Of a DNA stretch of 17,719 bases, positions 7,088 through 15,031 are shown piece after piece (position 1 is the stretch's first letter; each line of letters opens with the position of its first letter). The notes beneath the pieces were generated by a model. It was given only the letters and a program-made list of their open reading frames with translations, made no database searches and was not told the origin of the DNA. The translations under genes were made by a program, and so were the position numbers. Source of the DNA: CAYOLL01 sp964404765 [NCBI: uncultured Gemmatimonadota bacterium] (GTDB taxonomy: Bacteria; 4572-55); contig CAYOLL010000127.1 of the NCBI GenBank assembly GCA_964404765.1, positions 1 through 17,719 on the forward strand. Direction: 5' to 3'.

Positions 7088-7833
7088 CGCACTTCTCCAT
7101 CTAAATTGGCGTAATAGACTTTTGGCCGGGTATTCAAGCCGGGTTTCAACACGTGCGTTTTAAACATTCTTTTTAGCCGGGTCAGCGGGCTGGCGCCGAG
7201 CTTGATATCGCCAAAAACGCGGGCCTGCGTGGGGCAGGCTTCTACGCAAGCCGGATTGAGCCTTTTGGTAATGCGGTGATAGCAGAAGTTGCATTTGTCG
7301 ACGACGTTTTTTTCCGGGTGAATGTAGCGCGCGCCATACGGGCAGGCTTGCACACAGTAGCGGCAGCCGATACAGCGGTCTTCGTCCACCACCACCACGC
7401 CGTCTTCGGTCATAAAGGTCGCCCCGACCGGACACACCTGGACACAGGGCGCATTTTCGCAGTGATTGCACAGCTTGGGCACAAAAAAGCTGCGCAGAAG
7501 TTCCTTCTCTTCCACATGCGCCGGCGGGCTGGTGATGTTTTGCACAATTACTTCGCCATCGGTCTTAATGTAATAACGCTCCACCCAGGTGCGGTAGAAA
7601 GGCACGTCTTTCGGCACATCATTTTCTTCTTTACAGGCAACCATGCAGCGAGCGCAGCCAATACATTGATCCACATTGATGCCCATGCTGTAATAATGAT
7701 CGGCAGCATTATACTTTTGCTTCACATCTTCTGCCAGCGCCTTAGCCGCGTTGACCAAACTACCGATGGCCGTGCCGGATAGCAGGGGCGGTAGAAATGC
7801 CGCCATTTTTTTAAAGAATGCTCTCCGTTCCAT
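7084..7833 (-). CDS. Tat-exported ferredoxin-like protein with four [4Fe-4S] clusters
   Basis: This 249-residue protein begins MERRAFFKK, a twin-arginine signal, followed by a hydrophobic stretch to about residue 35, so it should act outside the cytoplasmic membrane. It has sixteen cluster cysteines in four groups: C57/60/63/67, C122/125/130/134, C154/157/160/164 and C181/184/196/200. This pattern is that of the DsrO/TtrB/PsrB/NrfC electron-transfer subunits, which link an NrfD-type membrane protein to a partner. The ATG follows the octaheme TAA directly (TAAATG), with a strong GGAGG eight bases upstream. It overlaps nrfD-like by 4 bp. No molybdopterin catalytic subunit is encoded nearby, so its partner is probably the octaheme cytochrome. 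Confidence 0.92.
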   Translation of the reverse strand: MERRAFFKKMAAFLPPLLSGTAIGSLVNAAKALAEDVKQKYNAADHYYSMGINVDQCIGCARCMVACKEENDVPKDVPFYRTWVERYYIKTDGEVIVQNITSPPAHVEEKELLRSFFVPKLCNHCENAPCVQVCPVGATFMTEDGVVVVDEDRCIGCRYCVQACPYGARYIHPEKNVVDKCNFCYHRITKRLNPACVEACPTQARVFGDIKLGASPLTRLKRMFKTHVLKPGLNTRPKVYYANLDGEVR

Positions 7834-8619
7834 TTAGTGGGCCTCCTTATTTTTAATTTCCGGCATGTGCGGATAGTGGCACTGCCAGCACAAGTATTTC
7901 TCACCATGAGTGGCCAGATCAATTTTGGGGGACTTGGCTTTGTTACTTTCCGCTTCCAAACCCGTAGTTTCGACTTTGTCGCTATGGCACTTGCCGCATG
8001 AATCACGCTTATCCGGTTTTTTCGGCTTGACGGTGTGAGGAGCGTCTTTATGCGCGTCGGCGCCGACATGACAATCTGTGCATTTCAGGCGGGCATGAGG
8101 TGAGTTGGCTTTTGTCTGGGCAATGCTGCCATGGCAGGCGTTGCAATCTTTAGGCGTCTCGGTTGGCGTGGGATCGTGAGCATCGTGGCAATCAATGCAG
8201 GCATCGGTTGGATTATGTGCGCCCGGGTCAACCTGGGCAAAACCAGTCGGTCGCGAACTGTCATAGCGATGACAATTTAGACAAAAATCGCTCTCGGTGA
8301 CGACTTCAGGTTTGATCTCGTCATCGTCGGCGTGGTCAGCCGACGGACCATGGCAGGTTTCGCAGGAGATGTTTTGATGAAAGCTGGCGTTTTTGGCATC
8401 ATAGATATCTTCGTGGCAGTCAACGCAGATACCCGAACCGGCGTATTTAACTTTTTTCGCCATTTCGCGCTCGACCGTGTTCGCCCGATGAATTTTTCTG
8501 TCCTTTAGCGCGGGTGGAATCACAACGATCCGCACAAAAGCCACCAGCGTCACCAAGCTGAAAATCACAATCATGAGCCGGTTAATATGGGGTGGAAACC
8601 CGGTCTTGAAAGGCTTCAT
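7834..8619 (-). CDS. Membrane-anchored octaheme cytochrome c
   Basis: This 261-residue protein has eight CxxCH heme c motifs, at residues 65-69, 86-90, 113-117, 141-145, 159-163, 180-184, 208-212 and 244-248. An N-terminal hydrophobic helix (about 15-36) without a clear cleavage site should anchor it with the hemes on the outer side. The motif spacing (CVDCH, CETCH, CLNCH, CIDCH, CNACH, CTDCH, CGKCH, CWQCH) is of the small-multiheme electron-carrier type. It is not an evident nitrite reductase or hydroxylamine oxidoreductase: there is no CxxCK and the protein is short. It is the first gene of the operon with the ferredoxin and NrfD genes. Together they suggest a quinone-periplasm electron conduit, as in DsrJOP or Geobacter Cbc-type modules. 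The ATG has AAGGA nine bases upstream. Confidence 0.92.
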   Translation of the reverse strand: MKPFKTGFPPHINRLMIVIFSLVTLVAFVRIVVIPPALKDRKIHRANTVEREMAKKVKYAGSGICVDCHEDIYDAKNASFHQNISCETCHGPSADHADDDEIKPEVVTESDFCLNCHRYDSSRPTGFAQVDPGAHNPTDACIDCHDAHDPTPTETPKDCNACHGSIAQTKANSPHARLKCTDCHVGADAHKDAPHTVKPKKPDKRDSCGKCHSDKVETTGLEAESNKAKSPKIDLATHGEKYLCWQCHYPHMPEIKNKEAH

Positions 8620-9058
8620 AGGAAAGCATCCTTTCTTCTCTTACCCCGCAACGGTATTTTGCTTGTGTAAAATAAATAGGATAAAAACATCTTATTTACT
8701 GAAATATGTACATTACGAATTGCACTGCAAGGAAAATTTACGTTAAATGAAACAATAGAGTTGTTGCCGAATAAGCGATGCGATGTAAAAAGTCCCCGGC
8801 ACTTTGTACAATTTTACCGGGCTCATCGTAATTTTTAAGTTCTGCCGCACTTTGTCGGGTCTGAGAAGTGCCGGGGACATGCGTTTTTTTATTCAGCAAC
8901 AACTCTAATAGTTAATTTTTATTATTCCGGGTTGATGCCATACTGTTTGGGGACAGACAAAAAGTTTTCGTAAACATTTAGCTTGAGATAAGGTATGACT
9001 TTTTTGGCCGTTAAGGCTAAGAACGGCGCCGAAGAAATGTCGGGGACAACGCCAATCA
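8620..9058. other. Divergent intergenic region (439 bp)
   Basis: No gene is visible. The minus-strand operon starts at 8619 and the plus-strand methyltransferase starts near 9059. In between lies the inverted-repeat element 8756-8907. A small GCCGTT/AACGGC inverted repeat lies near 9009-9028, and GGGGACA occurs three times (inside the element, near 8950 and near 9043). On the minus strand TTGCAG and TATTTC around 8730-8705 could form a weak promoter for the cytochrome operon, but the match is poor. Confidence 0.5.
8756..8907. repeat. MITE-like element family C (152 bp)
   Basis: Terminal inverted repeats TAGAGTTGTTGCYGAATAA match at 18 of 19 positions (8756-8774 and 8889-8907). A second, inner inverted repeat is AAGTCCCCGGCACTT-like (near 8790-8804) with AAGTGCCGGGGAC (8866-8879). 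Both ends begin with TA, compatible with a TA target duplication as in IS630/Tc1-type elements. It has no ORF. This architecture indicates a non-autonomous element moved in trans. Only one copy lies in this window. Confidence 0.75.
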
Positions 9059-10216
9059 ATGAGGTTCAATAGGGTAGTTTATTGCTGCCTATATGCTGAA
9101 AATCTGATCCGGAGTTTACTTGTGAGATATATGTACCCATGGGCGGAACTGCCGCCCGATACCGCTTTAAAGACCACGATTAACGCCGCCGCAGAGCGCA
9201 TCTTTTCCAAAATCAGCCGGCTAAATATTGACAAGCTGGATATTGCCGATTATACCCGGGTTTATCTTCGTAAATACCAGAATAAGCTTCGCCAATATCT
9301 GCAGCGTTACACGTATGAGCTGTCCTGGGCGGTTTATGATTCCGGCAAGCCGATTCAACAACTGACGGTTATTGATTTTGGGGCCGGGGTTGGCGTCATG
9401 ACGCTGTTAGTCAAAGAATGCGGTTTTAAGCGTGTTATCTATAATGATATTTATGATGTTTCCTGTCGGGACGCCGCGGTTATCGGACGGGCAAACGACG
9501 CGGCTGCAGACGAGTACGTATGCGGTGATCTGGACGGGCTTATTGCCCATTGTAACGCCCACAATATTTCGTGCGATATTTTGCTTTCCTGTGACGTGAT
9601 CGAGCACATCTATAATTTGCAGGATTTTTTCTCAAAATTGCCAAAACTTCCCCAAAGAGAGTTGGTCATTTCCTTTTCGACCCACGCCAATATTCGTAAT
9701 CCGATTACCAGCCGTTTTCTCATGAACAAGCAGCGCGAGATCGAAAACGTGTCGAGACCGCCAAAAAGCGGCCATAAAGAGCGGGACACCTTGCAGTCAT
9801 ATATTGAGATTCGCAAAAAAATCTTGGGCGAGGCTCTGACAATGCCTATCACTGAAGAGGCTTTAAGTACATTGGCCCGCCTGACGCGCGGCCAAAACAA
9901 TGAAGATATTAGAAAATCCGCCGCTGTCTACGAGGCCAGCCGACAGTGGCCGACTCTCCCGGAGCATCCTACCAATACGTGCGACCCCTTGACCGGTAAC
10001 TGGGCAGACCGTCTGCTTGAACCGGCTAAATATCTACAACTTTTAAATGAAAACGGCTTTACAGCCAGGCTGCGTTGCTGCTATTACGGTCAGCCAAAGT
10101 CGGCCGCCAAAAGGTTTGTAGCTGGATTTTTAGATATTGGTATCCGCTCATTAGGTGAAGGCGGGGTGTGGCTGGCGCCATACTTTGCTATTCAAGGCAA
10201 ATCCGGCAGCCGTTAA
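9059..10216 (+). CDS. Class I SAM-dependent methyltransferase
   Basis: This 385-residue protein has a Rossmann methyltransferase core in its middle: motif I VIDFGAGVG (104-112), acidic end of the second strand VIYND (126-130), GDLDG (156-160) and the post-strand-4 motif SCDVIEHIYN (177-186). About 90 residues precede the core and about 170 follow it. The C-terminal part is not one I recognise. Substrate is unknown; the core resembles small-molecule or glycan/lipid methyltransferases more than rRNA or DNA enzymes. The first ATG (9059) has a weak SD. A second ATG at 9131 (MYPWAELPP), with GAG shortly upstream, is a reasonable alternative. The stop TAA shares bases with the convergent GtrA stop. 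Proximity to GtrA/GT39 genes hints at surface-glycan decoration, an inference only. Confidence 0.82.
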   Translation: MRFNRVVYCCLYAENLIRSLLVRYMYPWAELPPDTALKTTINAAAERIFSKISRLNIDKLDIADYTRVYLRKYQNKLRQYLQRYTYELSWAVYDSGKPIQQLTVIDFGAGVGVMTLLVKECGFKRVIYNDIYDVSCRDAAVIGRANDAAADEYVCGDLDGLIAHCNAHNISCDILLSCDVIEHIYNLQDFFSKLPKLPQRELVISFSTHANIRNPITSRFLMNKQREIENVSRPPKSGHKERDTLQSYIEIRKKILGEALTMPITEEALSTLARLTRGQNNEDIRKSAAVYEASRQWPTLPEHPTNTCDPLTGNWADRLLEPAKYLQLLNENGFTARLRCCYYGQPKSAAKRFVAGFLDIGIRSLGEGGVWLAPYFAIQGKSGSR

Positions 10217-10668
10217 ACGACAGGTTGTTTTGAACCTTTTTGATGTTGAAATACATAAAAATGATTTACGGCAAAGTTTACGACCATCCCACACCCAATC
10301 CCGATCAACTGCGCCAGCAAGTCGTAAATACCCGCTTTGGCCGTCAAAAGCATAAAGACCGTCCACTGAATGCCTAATGCCGTCAAATTAGATACAAAAA
10401 CAAACTGGGCCAGGCGAATGAGCCAGCGTCCATGCGAACCGGAGCGATGGTCGCGCCATGTCCACCCGGCATTCCAGATATAATTATTGAGGATCGAAAA
10501 TTGGATGGCAATTGGGTTGGCAAGATAGTAGGGGATTTTCAGCAGCCGGGTCAGCAGCCAATAAACGCTCATATTGACTAGAACGCCGCTGGCGCCGACA
10601 ACTCCAAACTTTAAAAAGCGATAAGCATGTGGTTTTATTTCAGTAATTGTATGCTTAATTTTAACCAC
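10213..10668 (-). CDS. GtrA-like flippase family protein
   Basis: This is a 151-residue protein from the GTG start at 10668, with four predicted membrane helices. It carries the GtrA-family opening FLKFGVVGASGVLVNMSVYWL, followed by NPIAIQFSILNNYIWN and a C-terminal VNHFYVF. The GtrA family (PF04138) is thought to flip lipid-linked sugars or assist membrane glycosyltransferases. The GTG has AGGA six bases upstream. An in-frame TTG further up (10689) lies inside the hairpin element and has no SD. The SD itself sits at the element border. The gene follows a GT39-type glycosyltransferase on the same strand, a usual partnership. It ends tail-to-tail with the methyltransferase, sharing TTAA (10213-10216), with no room for a terminator. 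Confidence 0.85.
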   Translation of the reverse strand: MVKIKHTITEIKPHAYRFLKFGVVGASGVLVNMSVYWLLTRLLKIPYYLANPIAIQFSILNNYIWNAGWTWRDHRSGSHGRWLIRLAQFVFVSNLTALGIQWTVFMLLTAKAGIYDLLAQLIGIGCGMVVNFAVNHFYVFQHQKGSKQPVV

Positions 10669-10675
10669 GCGAAAT

Positions 10676-10776
10676 CCTAACCCGGACAAGCCGGAACCAA
10701 AAGTAGATATGACATTTCTTGAAGAAATGTCATATCTTGCTCGGAAATTTTTGCCAAAAAAAGCAAAGATTTGACT
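10676..10776. repeat. Hairpin element family B, copy 1
   Basis: This is a roughly 100-bp intergenic element whose core is a perfect 15-bp palindrome, AGATATGACATTTCT, a TGA loop, and its complement (about 10704-10736). Its flanks CCTAACCCGGACAAGCCGG (10676 onward) and AGCAAAGATTTGACTT (to 10776) recur, reverse-complemented, around an identical core at 15032-15131. It separates the GT39 and GtrA genes of one operon. Confidence 0.85.
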
Positions 10777-10785
10777 TGTTATATA

Positions 10786-12342
10786 CTAAGGATTTTCAGT
10801 TCGCATGGGTTTGTTATCCGACTGTGGCCCTTTGTAGTTAAAACAACGACTCAAGTAAAATTTGCGCACCGGTATTGCGTTGCTTTTTATTTCCAGCGAG
10901 TCTCCCAATTCGACCCGCTCAAAGCATTTTTCTAATCGGGCCCGGTCGCGCGCTTTGAATCGTTCTACATCGCTGGTGACTAAAATGGCGTCCCGGCCGA
11001 TTAGTTCTTGTGGTGACAGCCAGTAATCAAACTGCAAAGCCGGCTTGCCGATAATGTTTTCAGCATAAGTCATTTCGTGATCCGGGGAATAAAAAATAAG
11101 CTGACTGCTGATTTTGTAGGATGGTGTAAATACGAATGGTTGCCGATGTGGCTCAAAATGCCGCTTGGCTTTCTCAACGCTTTGGGCCAGCTCTGGCAAC
11201 CCGGACCAGGTGTCGCCCCGGCCAATCGGAATAAAGGAAACCAGCGGTAGTAAATGGGCCACCAAAACCAGGCCTAACCCCAGCACAATCGCGGCGCGAA
11301 TCCAACCCAACCAAATGTGCGGGAAATCTTCCAGCTTTTCTGAAAAAATAAGCACCATGCCAATCGTCCCGGTAATATATGCCGGCGCCAGCCAGTTCAT
11401 TTTAACTAATGAAGTCAGGCTAACTAAAAAAAACAGCAGCAAAACCGGTAAGGAATAGCACAAGATAAACAGGATGCGCTCGTTGTGGAATGCCAGCCAG
11501 CGCTGCGTTAGTTTAACCTGCGAGTAAATCATACCCATAAAAATAAGCGGCGTGACCAACGCCAACTGCGATCCAAGCAATTGAAAGAAGTAGCCGGGTC
11601 TGAGGGACTTGACCATACTCGCCCGCCGGGTGGATTGAAAAGCAAATGAGGCCCACTCATGCTCCATATTCCAGATAATCACCGGCGAAAAAACCAGGAG
11701 CGCGATTGCGATTGCCAGATACGGGTGAATATTCCACAGCCAGTGCCTTTGCCGGGGCGAAAGAATCAGGAAAAGCAGCGTACAGCCAACCAGTAAGCCC
11801 GCCGGATATTTGCTCAAAAAAGCAGCGCCGAGAAAAATTCCTGCCGGGTACCACCAACCCCAATGACCGGTATTCATCACTTGAAAAACACAAAAAACCA
11901 CCAGGGTCCAAAATAGAGTCATTGGCACATCCGGTGTAAAAATAACGGCGCCAATCGCAAACAAAACGGTACAGTTCATTAAGACTACGGTCCAAAAGGC
12001 CAGCATGTGCCCACCAAGCAAGTTTTTAGACAGCAGATAAATAATGATGGCGGTGCAAGTAGAATACAGGATTGCGCCAAAACGAACAAAGAAATGACTA
12101 TCTCCGCCGATCTGGGTAAAAATGCGGATTGTCCAGGCGGTCAGCGGCGGGTGGTCAAAATAGCTCAGATCAAGATGTTGACTATAAAGCCAGTAATAGG
12201 CTTCCTGTGGCGTCAGATTGGGAAAGTTGGCGTAAACCAGTCGGGAAATGAGGGTCAAAAACAACAGCAGACAGAACAGATAGCCGTAGTTTTGAACATA
12301 GGGTTGGGATTTGGGGGACAGATTTATGTTTAAAGGGCTCAT
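10786..12342 (-). CDS. GT39/ArnT-like membrane glycosyltransferase
   Basis: This is a 518-residue polytopic protein with about ten to twelve membrane segments through residue 390 and a soluble C-terminal part. The first external loop carries the family's acidic and DHPP features (TPQEAYYWLYSQ at 44-55, E47; SYFDHPPLTAW at 60-70), as in PMT_2 (PF13231) glycosyltransferases. Such enzymes transfer a sugar from a polyprenyl-phosphate carrier to lipid A, a surface glycan or a protein on the outer side of the membrane. Acceptor and sugar cannot be told from sequence. The downstream GtrA gene, 117 bp on, suggests a lipid-linked sugar pathway. The GT2 synthase usually completing such a set is not in the window. 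SD before the ATG is weak. Confidence 0.85.
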   Translation of the reverse strand: MSPLNINLSPKSQPYVQNYGYLFCLLLFLTLISRLVYANFPNLTPQEAYYWLYSQHLDLSYFDHPPLTAWTIRIFTQIGGDSHFFVRFGAILYSTCTAIIIYLLSKNLLGGHMLAFWTVVLMNCTVLFAIGAVIFTPDVPMTLFWTLVVFCVFQVMNTGHWGWWYPAGIFLGAAFLSKYPAGLLVGCTLLFLILSPRQRHWLWNIHPYLAIAIALLVFSPVIIWNMEHEWASFAFQSTRRASMVKSLRPGYFFQLLGSQLALVTPLIFMGMIYSQVKLTQRWLAFHNERILFILCYSLPVLLLFFLVSLTSLVKMNWLAPAYITGTIGMVLIFSEKLEDFPHIWLGWIRAAIVLGLGLVLVAHLLPLVSFIPIGRGDTWSGLPELAQSVEKAKRHFEPHRQPFVFTPSYKISSQLIFYSPDHEMTYAENIIGKPALQFDYWLSPQELIGRDAILVTSDVERFKARDRARLEKCFERVELGDSLEIKSNAIPVRKFYLSRCFNYKGPQSDNKPMRTENP

Positions 12343-12360
12343 GCAGTCGCTCGGTCATGA

Positions 12361-12499
12361 ACCACAAAGCCACCATGACGCAAAGTATCACTATGCTTTT
12401 TTGCATAAAGCTGGTTTTGATAATTTGGATCATTGCCGCATTAAAAAAAGCACTTTTCAACAGATTTCGTGAAGTTCAGCGCGTGCGTGTCTTTGTGGT
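12361..12499. repeat. Degenerate ACCACAAAG/CTTTGTGGT inverted repeat
   Basis: ACCACAAAG (12361-12369) and CTTTGTGGT (12491-12499) face each other in the 171-bp gap between the aldo/keto reductase stop and the GT39 start. GACGCAAAG and GCGTGCGTG stand next to them. A further CTTTGTGGT lies at 2975-2983. These look like decayed copies of a widespread A/C-rich intergenic repeat. No promoter for GT39 is obvious in the gap. Confidence 0.4.
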
Positions 12500-12513
12500 G
12501 TTTCTTGAATTTT

Positions 12514-13539
12514 TCAGGCTAATGCGGCCTTAATTTTTGCGTCAATACCAAATGACTGCATCCAGGCCGGATAGGGTGTCGGTAAGGCAGACACGGCATC
12601 GAGCCGTTGAATTTCGTCAGCGCTAAGTTTAATTTTAACTGCTTGTAAGTTGTCTTCAAGCTGATACATTTTATTAGCGCCGATAATCACGCTGTCGACA
12701 ACCGGTTTTGCCAAAAGCCAGGCGATCGCAATCTGCGCCGGTGTCGCCTGATGGTCTTTGGCAATCTCAATCAGTTGGGCAACGACCTGGTAGCCTTTTT
12801 CGACCTCGACTGGCGGGAAGGCCAATTTTGCGCGTCGGCTTTCGTCCGGAGCCGGATTTTCGCGGGTATATTTGCCGCTCAAAAAGCCGCCGGCCAGAGG
12901 ACTCCATACGACCAAACCGACATTATTTGCCTGCATAAACGGAATGTCATAAAACTCAATTTCGCGGCCCAGTAGTGAGTAGTACATTTGGCCACAAATG
13001 ATTTTTGCCTGACCTTGATGGCTTTGCAGATCCAGCAGCTTTTGGGCCTGCCAGGCCGGAAAGTTGGAATAGCCCACGTAACGCGCCATGCCTTTACTGA
13101 CAATATCTTCCAAAGCGCGGGCGGTCTCTTCCAATGGCGTAAAAGCATCCGGAATATGCAGATAGAAGAGATCAACATAGTCCGTGCCAAGGCGGCGCAG
13201 GCTGGCCTCGATAGCCTGGAGCATATAGCGATACGACAGCCCGGCAGACAAAAGCGTCGTGCCACTGCGGAAACCGCACTTGGTCGCAATCACAACCTCA
13301 TGACGATGCTCTTCCAAAGCGCGACCCAGCATGATTTCCGATTGGCCGGACGTATACCCGTCGGCAGTATCAAAAAAGTTAACGCCCGCCTCCAGGGCTG
13401 TGGCTACCATTTGATCGGCGGCTTTTTGGTCAATATTATTGACAAGCTCTCCGACCAGCAAGCCGTGACCAAAGGTCATTGCGCCAAAGGACATGCGTGA
13501 AACGATGAGGCCGGTTTTGCCCAAATTGACATATTGCAT
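12514..13539 (-). CDS. Aldo/keto reductase
   Basis: This is a 341-residue NADPH-dependent oxidoreductase of the AKR (beta/alpha)8 barrel family. The catalytic tetrad is present: D57 and Y62 in FFDTADGY, K87 in ATKCGF, H128 in FYLHIPD. A cofactor-binding segment, VDSVIIGANKMYQLEDNL, lies near residues 285-302. The opening MQYVNLGKTGLIVSRMSFG is typical of the AKR11/12 (YajO/GSP69-like) group, which reduces various aldehydes. Substrate is unknown. AAGGA lies nine bases before the ATG. It is transcribed alone or upstream of the GT39 gene; a 171-bp gap with decayed repeats separates them. Confidence 0.92.
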   Translation of the reverse strand: MQYVNLGKTGLIVSRMSFGAMTFGHGLLVGELVNNIDQKAADQMVATALEAGVNFFDTADGYTSGQSEIMLGRALEEHRHEVVIATKCGFRSGTTLLSAGLSYRYMLQAIEASLRRLGTDYVDLFYLHIPDAFTPLEETARALEDIVSKGMARYVGYSNFPAWQAQKLLDLQSHQGQAKIICGQMYYSLLGREIEFYDIPFMQANNVGLVVWSPLAGGFLSGKYTRENPAPDESRRAKLAFPPVEVEKGYQVVAQLIEIAKDHQATPAQIAIAWLLAKPVVDSVIIGANKMYQLEDNLQAVKIKLSADEIQRLDAVSALPTPYPAWMQSFGIDAKIKAALA

Positions 13540-13707
13540 CAGAAACCATCCTTATTTTGAAATTTGTTAATGCCGTGGGAGATCACCAAAAATTCCCGGT
13601 CTGATTACAAGGTGATGGTAATTTAAGCAGTTTAGGCGGCAAATCATAGTAAAAAGTAGTAATCTGGTCGGCGGCATTGTAATTTGGGGGCAAATGTAAT
13701 CGTCCGA

Positions 13708-13737
13708 TTGACGTATTGTAATGCAGTTTGGATACGC
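13708..13737 (+). promoter_or_regulatory. Possible promoter of the exported-protein gene
   Basis: TTGACG (13708-13713) is followed after 17-18 bp by GATACG/ATACGC, a weak -10. It points at the gene starting at 13764 and lies in the divergent gap after the aldo/keto reductase start. The -35 is good, the -10 poor. Confidence 0.3.
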
Positions 13738-13763
13738 ATTCCTGCTGCCAAAGGGAGGCATTC

Positions 13764-14351
13764 ATGCGACGGATAATCCTTATTTGGATCGTATTTTCAA
13801 GCTTTTTGATCGGCCATGCAAAAGCCGATGAGATTACTCTGGCAATTGATAAGGCCCTGGCAAGGTATGAGCTGGCGGAATATTCCGGCGCCATTGCCGA
13901 ATTAAATCGGGCGGTTGAACTGCTGAGCGCCAAATTGACAACGCTTTATGAAGACGCTTTTCCGACAGCGCAGAGTGGCTTTATCACAGGAAAACTGGAG
14001 TCTTCCCGGCTTGGCATGTCTCTTTTGGATGGCGGCATTTCGATTACGCGTACCGATACGCTAACTACCGGCGGCATTATTCGTCTGGAAATGGTCAGCA
14101 ATTCTCCCATGCTGACTGCCGTGGTGATGATGCTCGAAAATCCGGTCTTTTTGGGCGGCAAAGAAATGATTACCGTTGGCGTGGAAAAGGCGACAAAAGA
14201 ATGGGAGAACGACACCCAAACCGGTGAAATTCGAGTGCCTATTGCAAAAAAGCTGCTCTTGTCCATTCGCGGTCAGGACGTGCCGTTTGAAACCGTTATG
14301 GCCTATGCCGAAAATTTTGACTACCCGCACTTAAAGGCGCTGGTCAAATAG
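13764..14351 (+). CDS. Conserved exported protein of unknown function
   Basis: This is a 195-residue protein. The ATG at 13764 is chosen over an in-frame ATG at 13728 because GGGAGG stands five bases before it and a signal peptide begins there: MRRIILIWIVFSSFLIGHAKA, probable cleavage after AKA, so the product is periplasmic. The mature N-terminus (DEITLAIDKALARYELAEYS) forms a TPR-like helix pair, GAIAELNRAVELLSAK. The remainder is beta-rich, with a glycine-containing LLDGGISITRTD and a VPFETVMAYAENFDYPHLKAL tail. I recall similar uncharacterised exported proteins in Gram-negative genomes but cannot name a function. It converges on the YkgJ-type gene, with 4 bp between stops. Confidence 0.8.
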   Translation: MRRIILIWIVFSSFLIGHAKADEITLAIDKALARYELAEYSGAIAELNRAVELLSAKLTTLYEDAFPTAQSGFITGKLESSRLGMSLLDGGISITRTDTLTTGGIIRLEMVSNSPMLTAVVMMLENPVFLGGKEMITVGVEKATKEWENDTQTGEIRVPIAKKLLLSIRGQDVPFETVMAYAENFDYPHLKALVK

Positions 14352-14355
14352 TCGT

Positions 14356-15006
14356 TCAGGTTAAGCACAAGTTTTCTGCATCAGGGATAATCAACGGCTG
14401 AGCCGTTAAACTGCGCTGGCGGATAACAGCGACGCAGATTTCGGCAATCGGGATACGGGTGTCACGCGGGATGTTAAAGTCGGTAGCATAGTCACGCAAG
14501 AAGACCAGATTGACCGCGGCCAAAGCCGTATCTAAATTGTTCTGGTCTACGGTTTCGCCCTTGCCAAAGGTCGCGCCGTTTTTAAGTTCGGTAAAGTTTA
14601 ATTCACAATAGTGGATGATGGGATCATCATCTTCAAACTCCATGATATGCGGCAGGCCGTGGGTGCGACAGATAATGGGTCGTTGGTCATACAGTGAACA
14701 TAACTCGTTGATCAAAAGCGGACAGCCGTTATTTTCAGCCATATTTTGGGCAATGGCCGCCAGGTGCTCGGTCGAAATCTCCAGCAGCCGCTTTTTCAGC
14801 AAAAAAGCTTCCACCGGCGAGATATGGATGACATTATGACAGCACATGCTGCAACCGGCGCGGCAACATAAATGCCGGCGATGGCGCTGCGTCAAACTTT
14901 CGGTCAGCAGGTTAACGCGGTCAACCAGATTATGATAATTTGTAAAAGCGGCGTCTTCAAAATCATGCTGCAAAATTTGTTGAAACGGGCTTAGTTCAGT
15001 AGCCAT
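14356..15006 (-). CDS. YkgJ-family cysteine-cluster protein
   Basis: This is a 216-residue cytoplasmic protein with a metal-binding cysteine pattern: CCRAGCSMCC (C47, C48, C52, C55, C56), then C95, C103 and C113 in GCPLL, LCSLYDQRP and ICRTHGLPH. This is the CxxxCxxCC ... C ... C-x-x-Y-x-x-R-P-x-x-C-R arrangement of the YkgJ/PF03692 zinc- or iron-chelating family, whose biological role is unsettled. The region after residue 120 is less conserved. ATG is preceded by AAGGGTAAGA. It lies downstream of nth on the same strand, separated by 162 bp holding a hairpin element. Confidence 0.82.
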   Translation of the reverse strand: MATELSPFQQILQHDFEDAAFTNYHNLVDRVNLLTESLTQRHRRHLCCRAGCSMCCHNVIHISPVEAFLLKKRLLEISTEHLAAIAQNMAENNGCPLLINELCSLYDQRPIICRTHGLPHIMEFEDDDPIIHYCELNFTELKNGATFGKGETVDQNNLDTALAAVNLVFLRDYATDFNIPRDTRIPIAEICVAVIRQRSLTAQPLIIPDAENLCLT

Positions 15007-15031
15007 TCTTACCCTTTGTTAGTATCTAAAA

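Noticed and set aside
7276-7782. 168-codon plus-strand frame opposite the ferredoxin gene
   Set aside because: Histidine/alanine-rich low-complexity product typical of the antisense of a cysteine-rich gene; no SD and no family.
12988-13500. 170-codon plus-strand frame opposite the aldo/keto reductase
   Set aside because: Shadow of a well-defined AKR gene; no motif and no start signal.
13567-13933. Minus-strand frames in the aldo/keto reductase upstream region
   Set aside because: They overlap the start and signal peptide of the exported-protein gene on the other strand and show no coding evidence.
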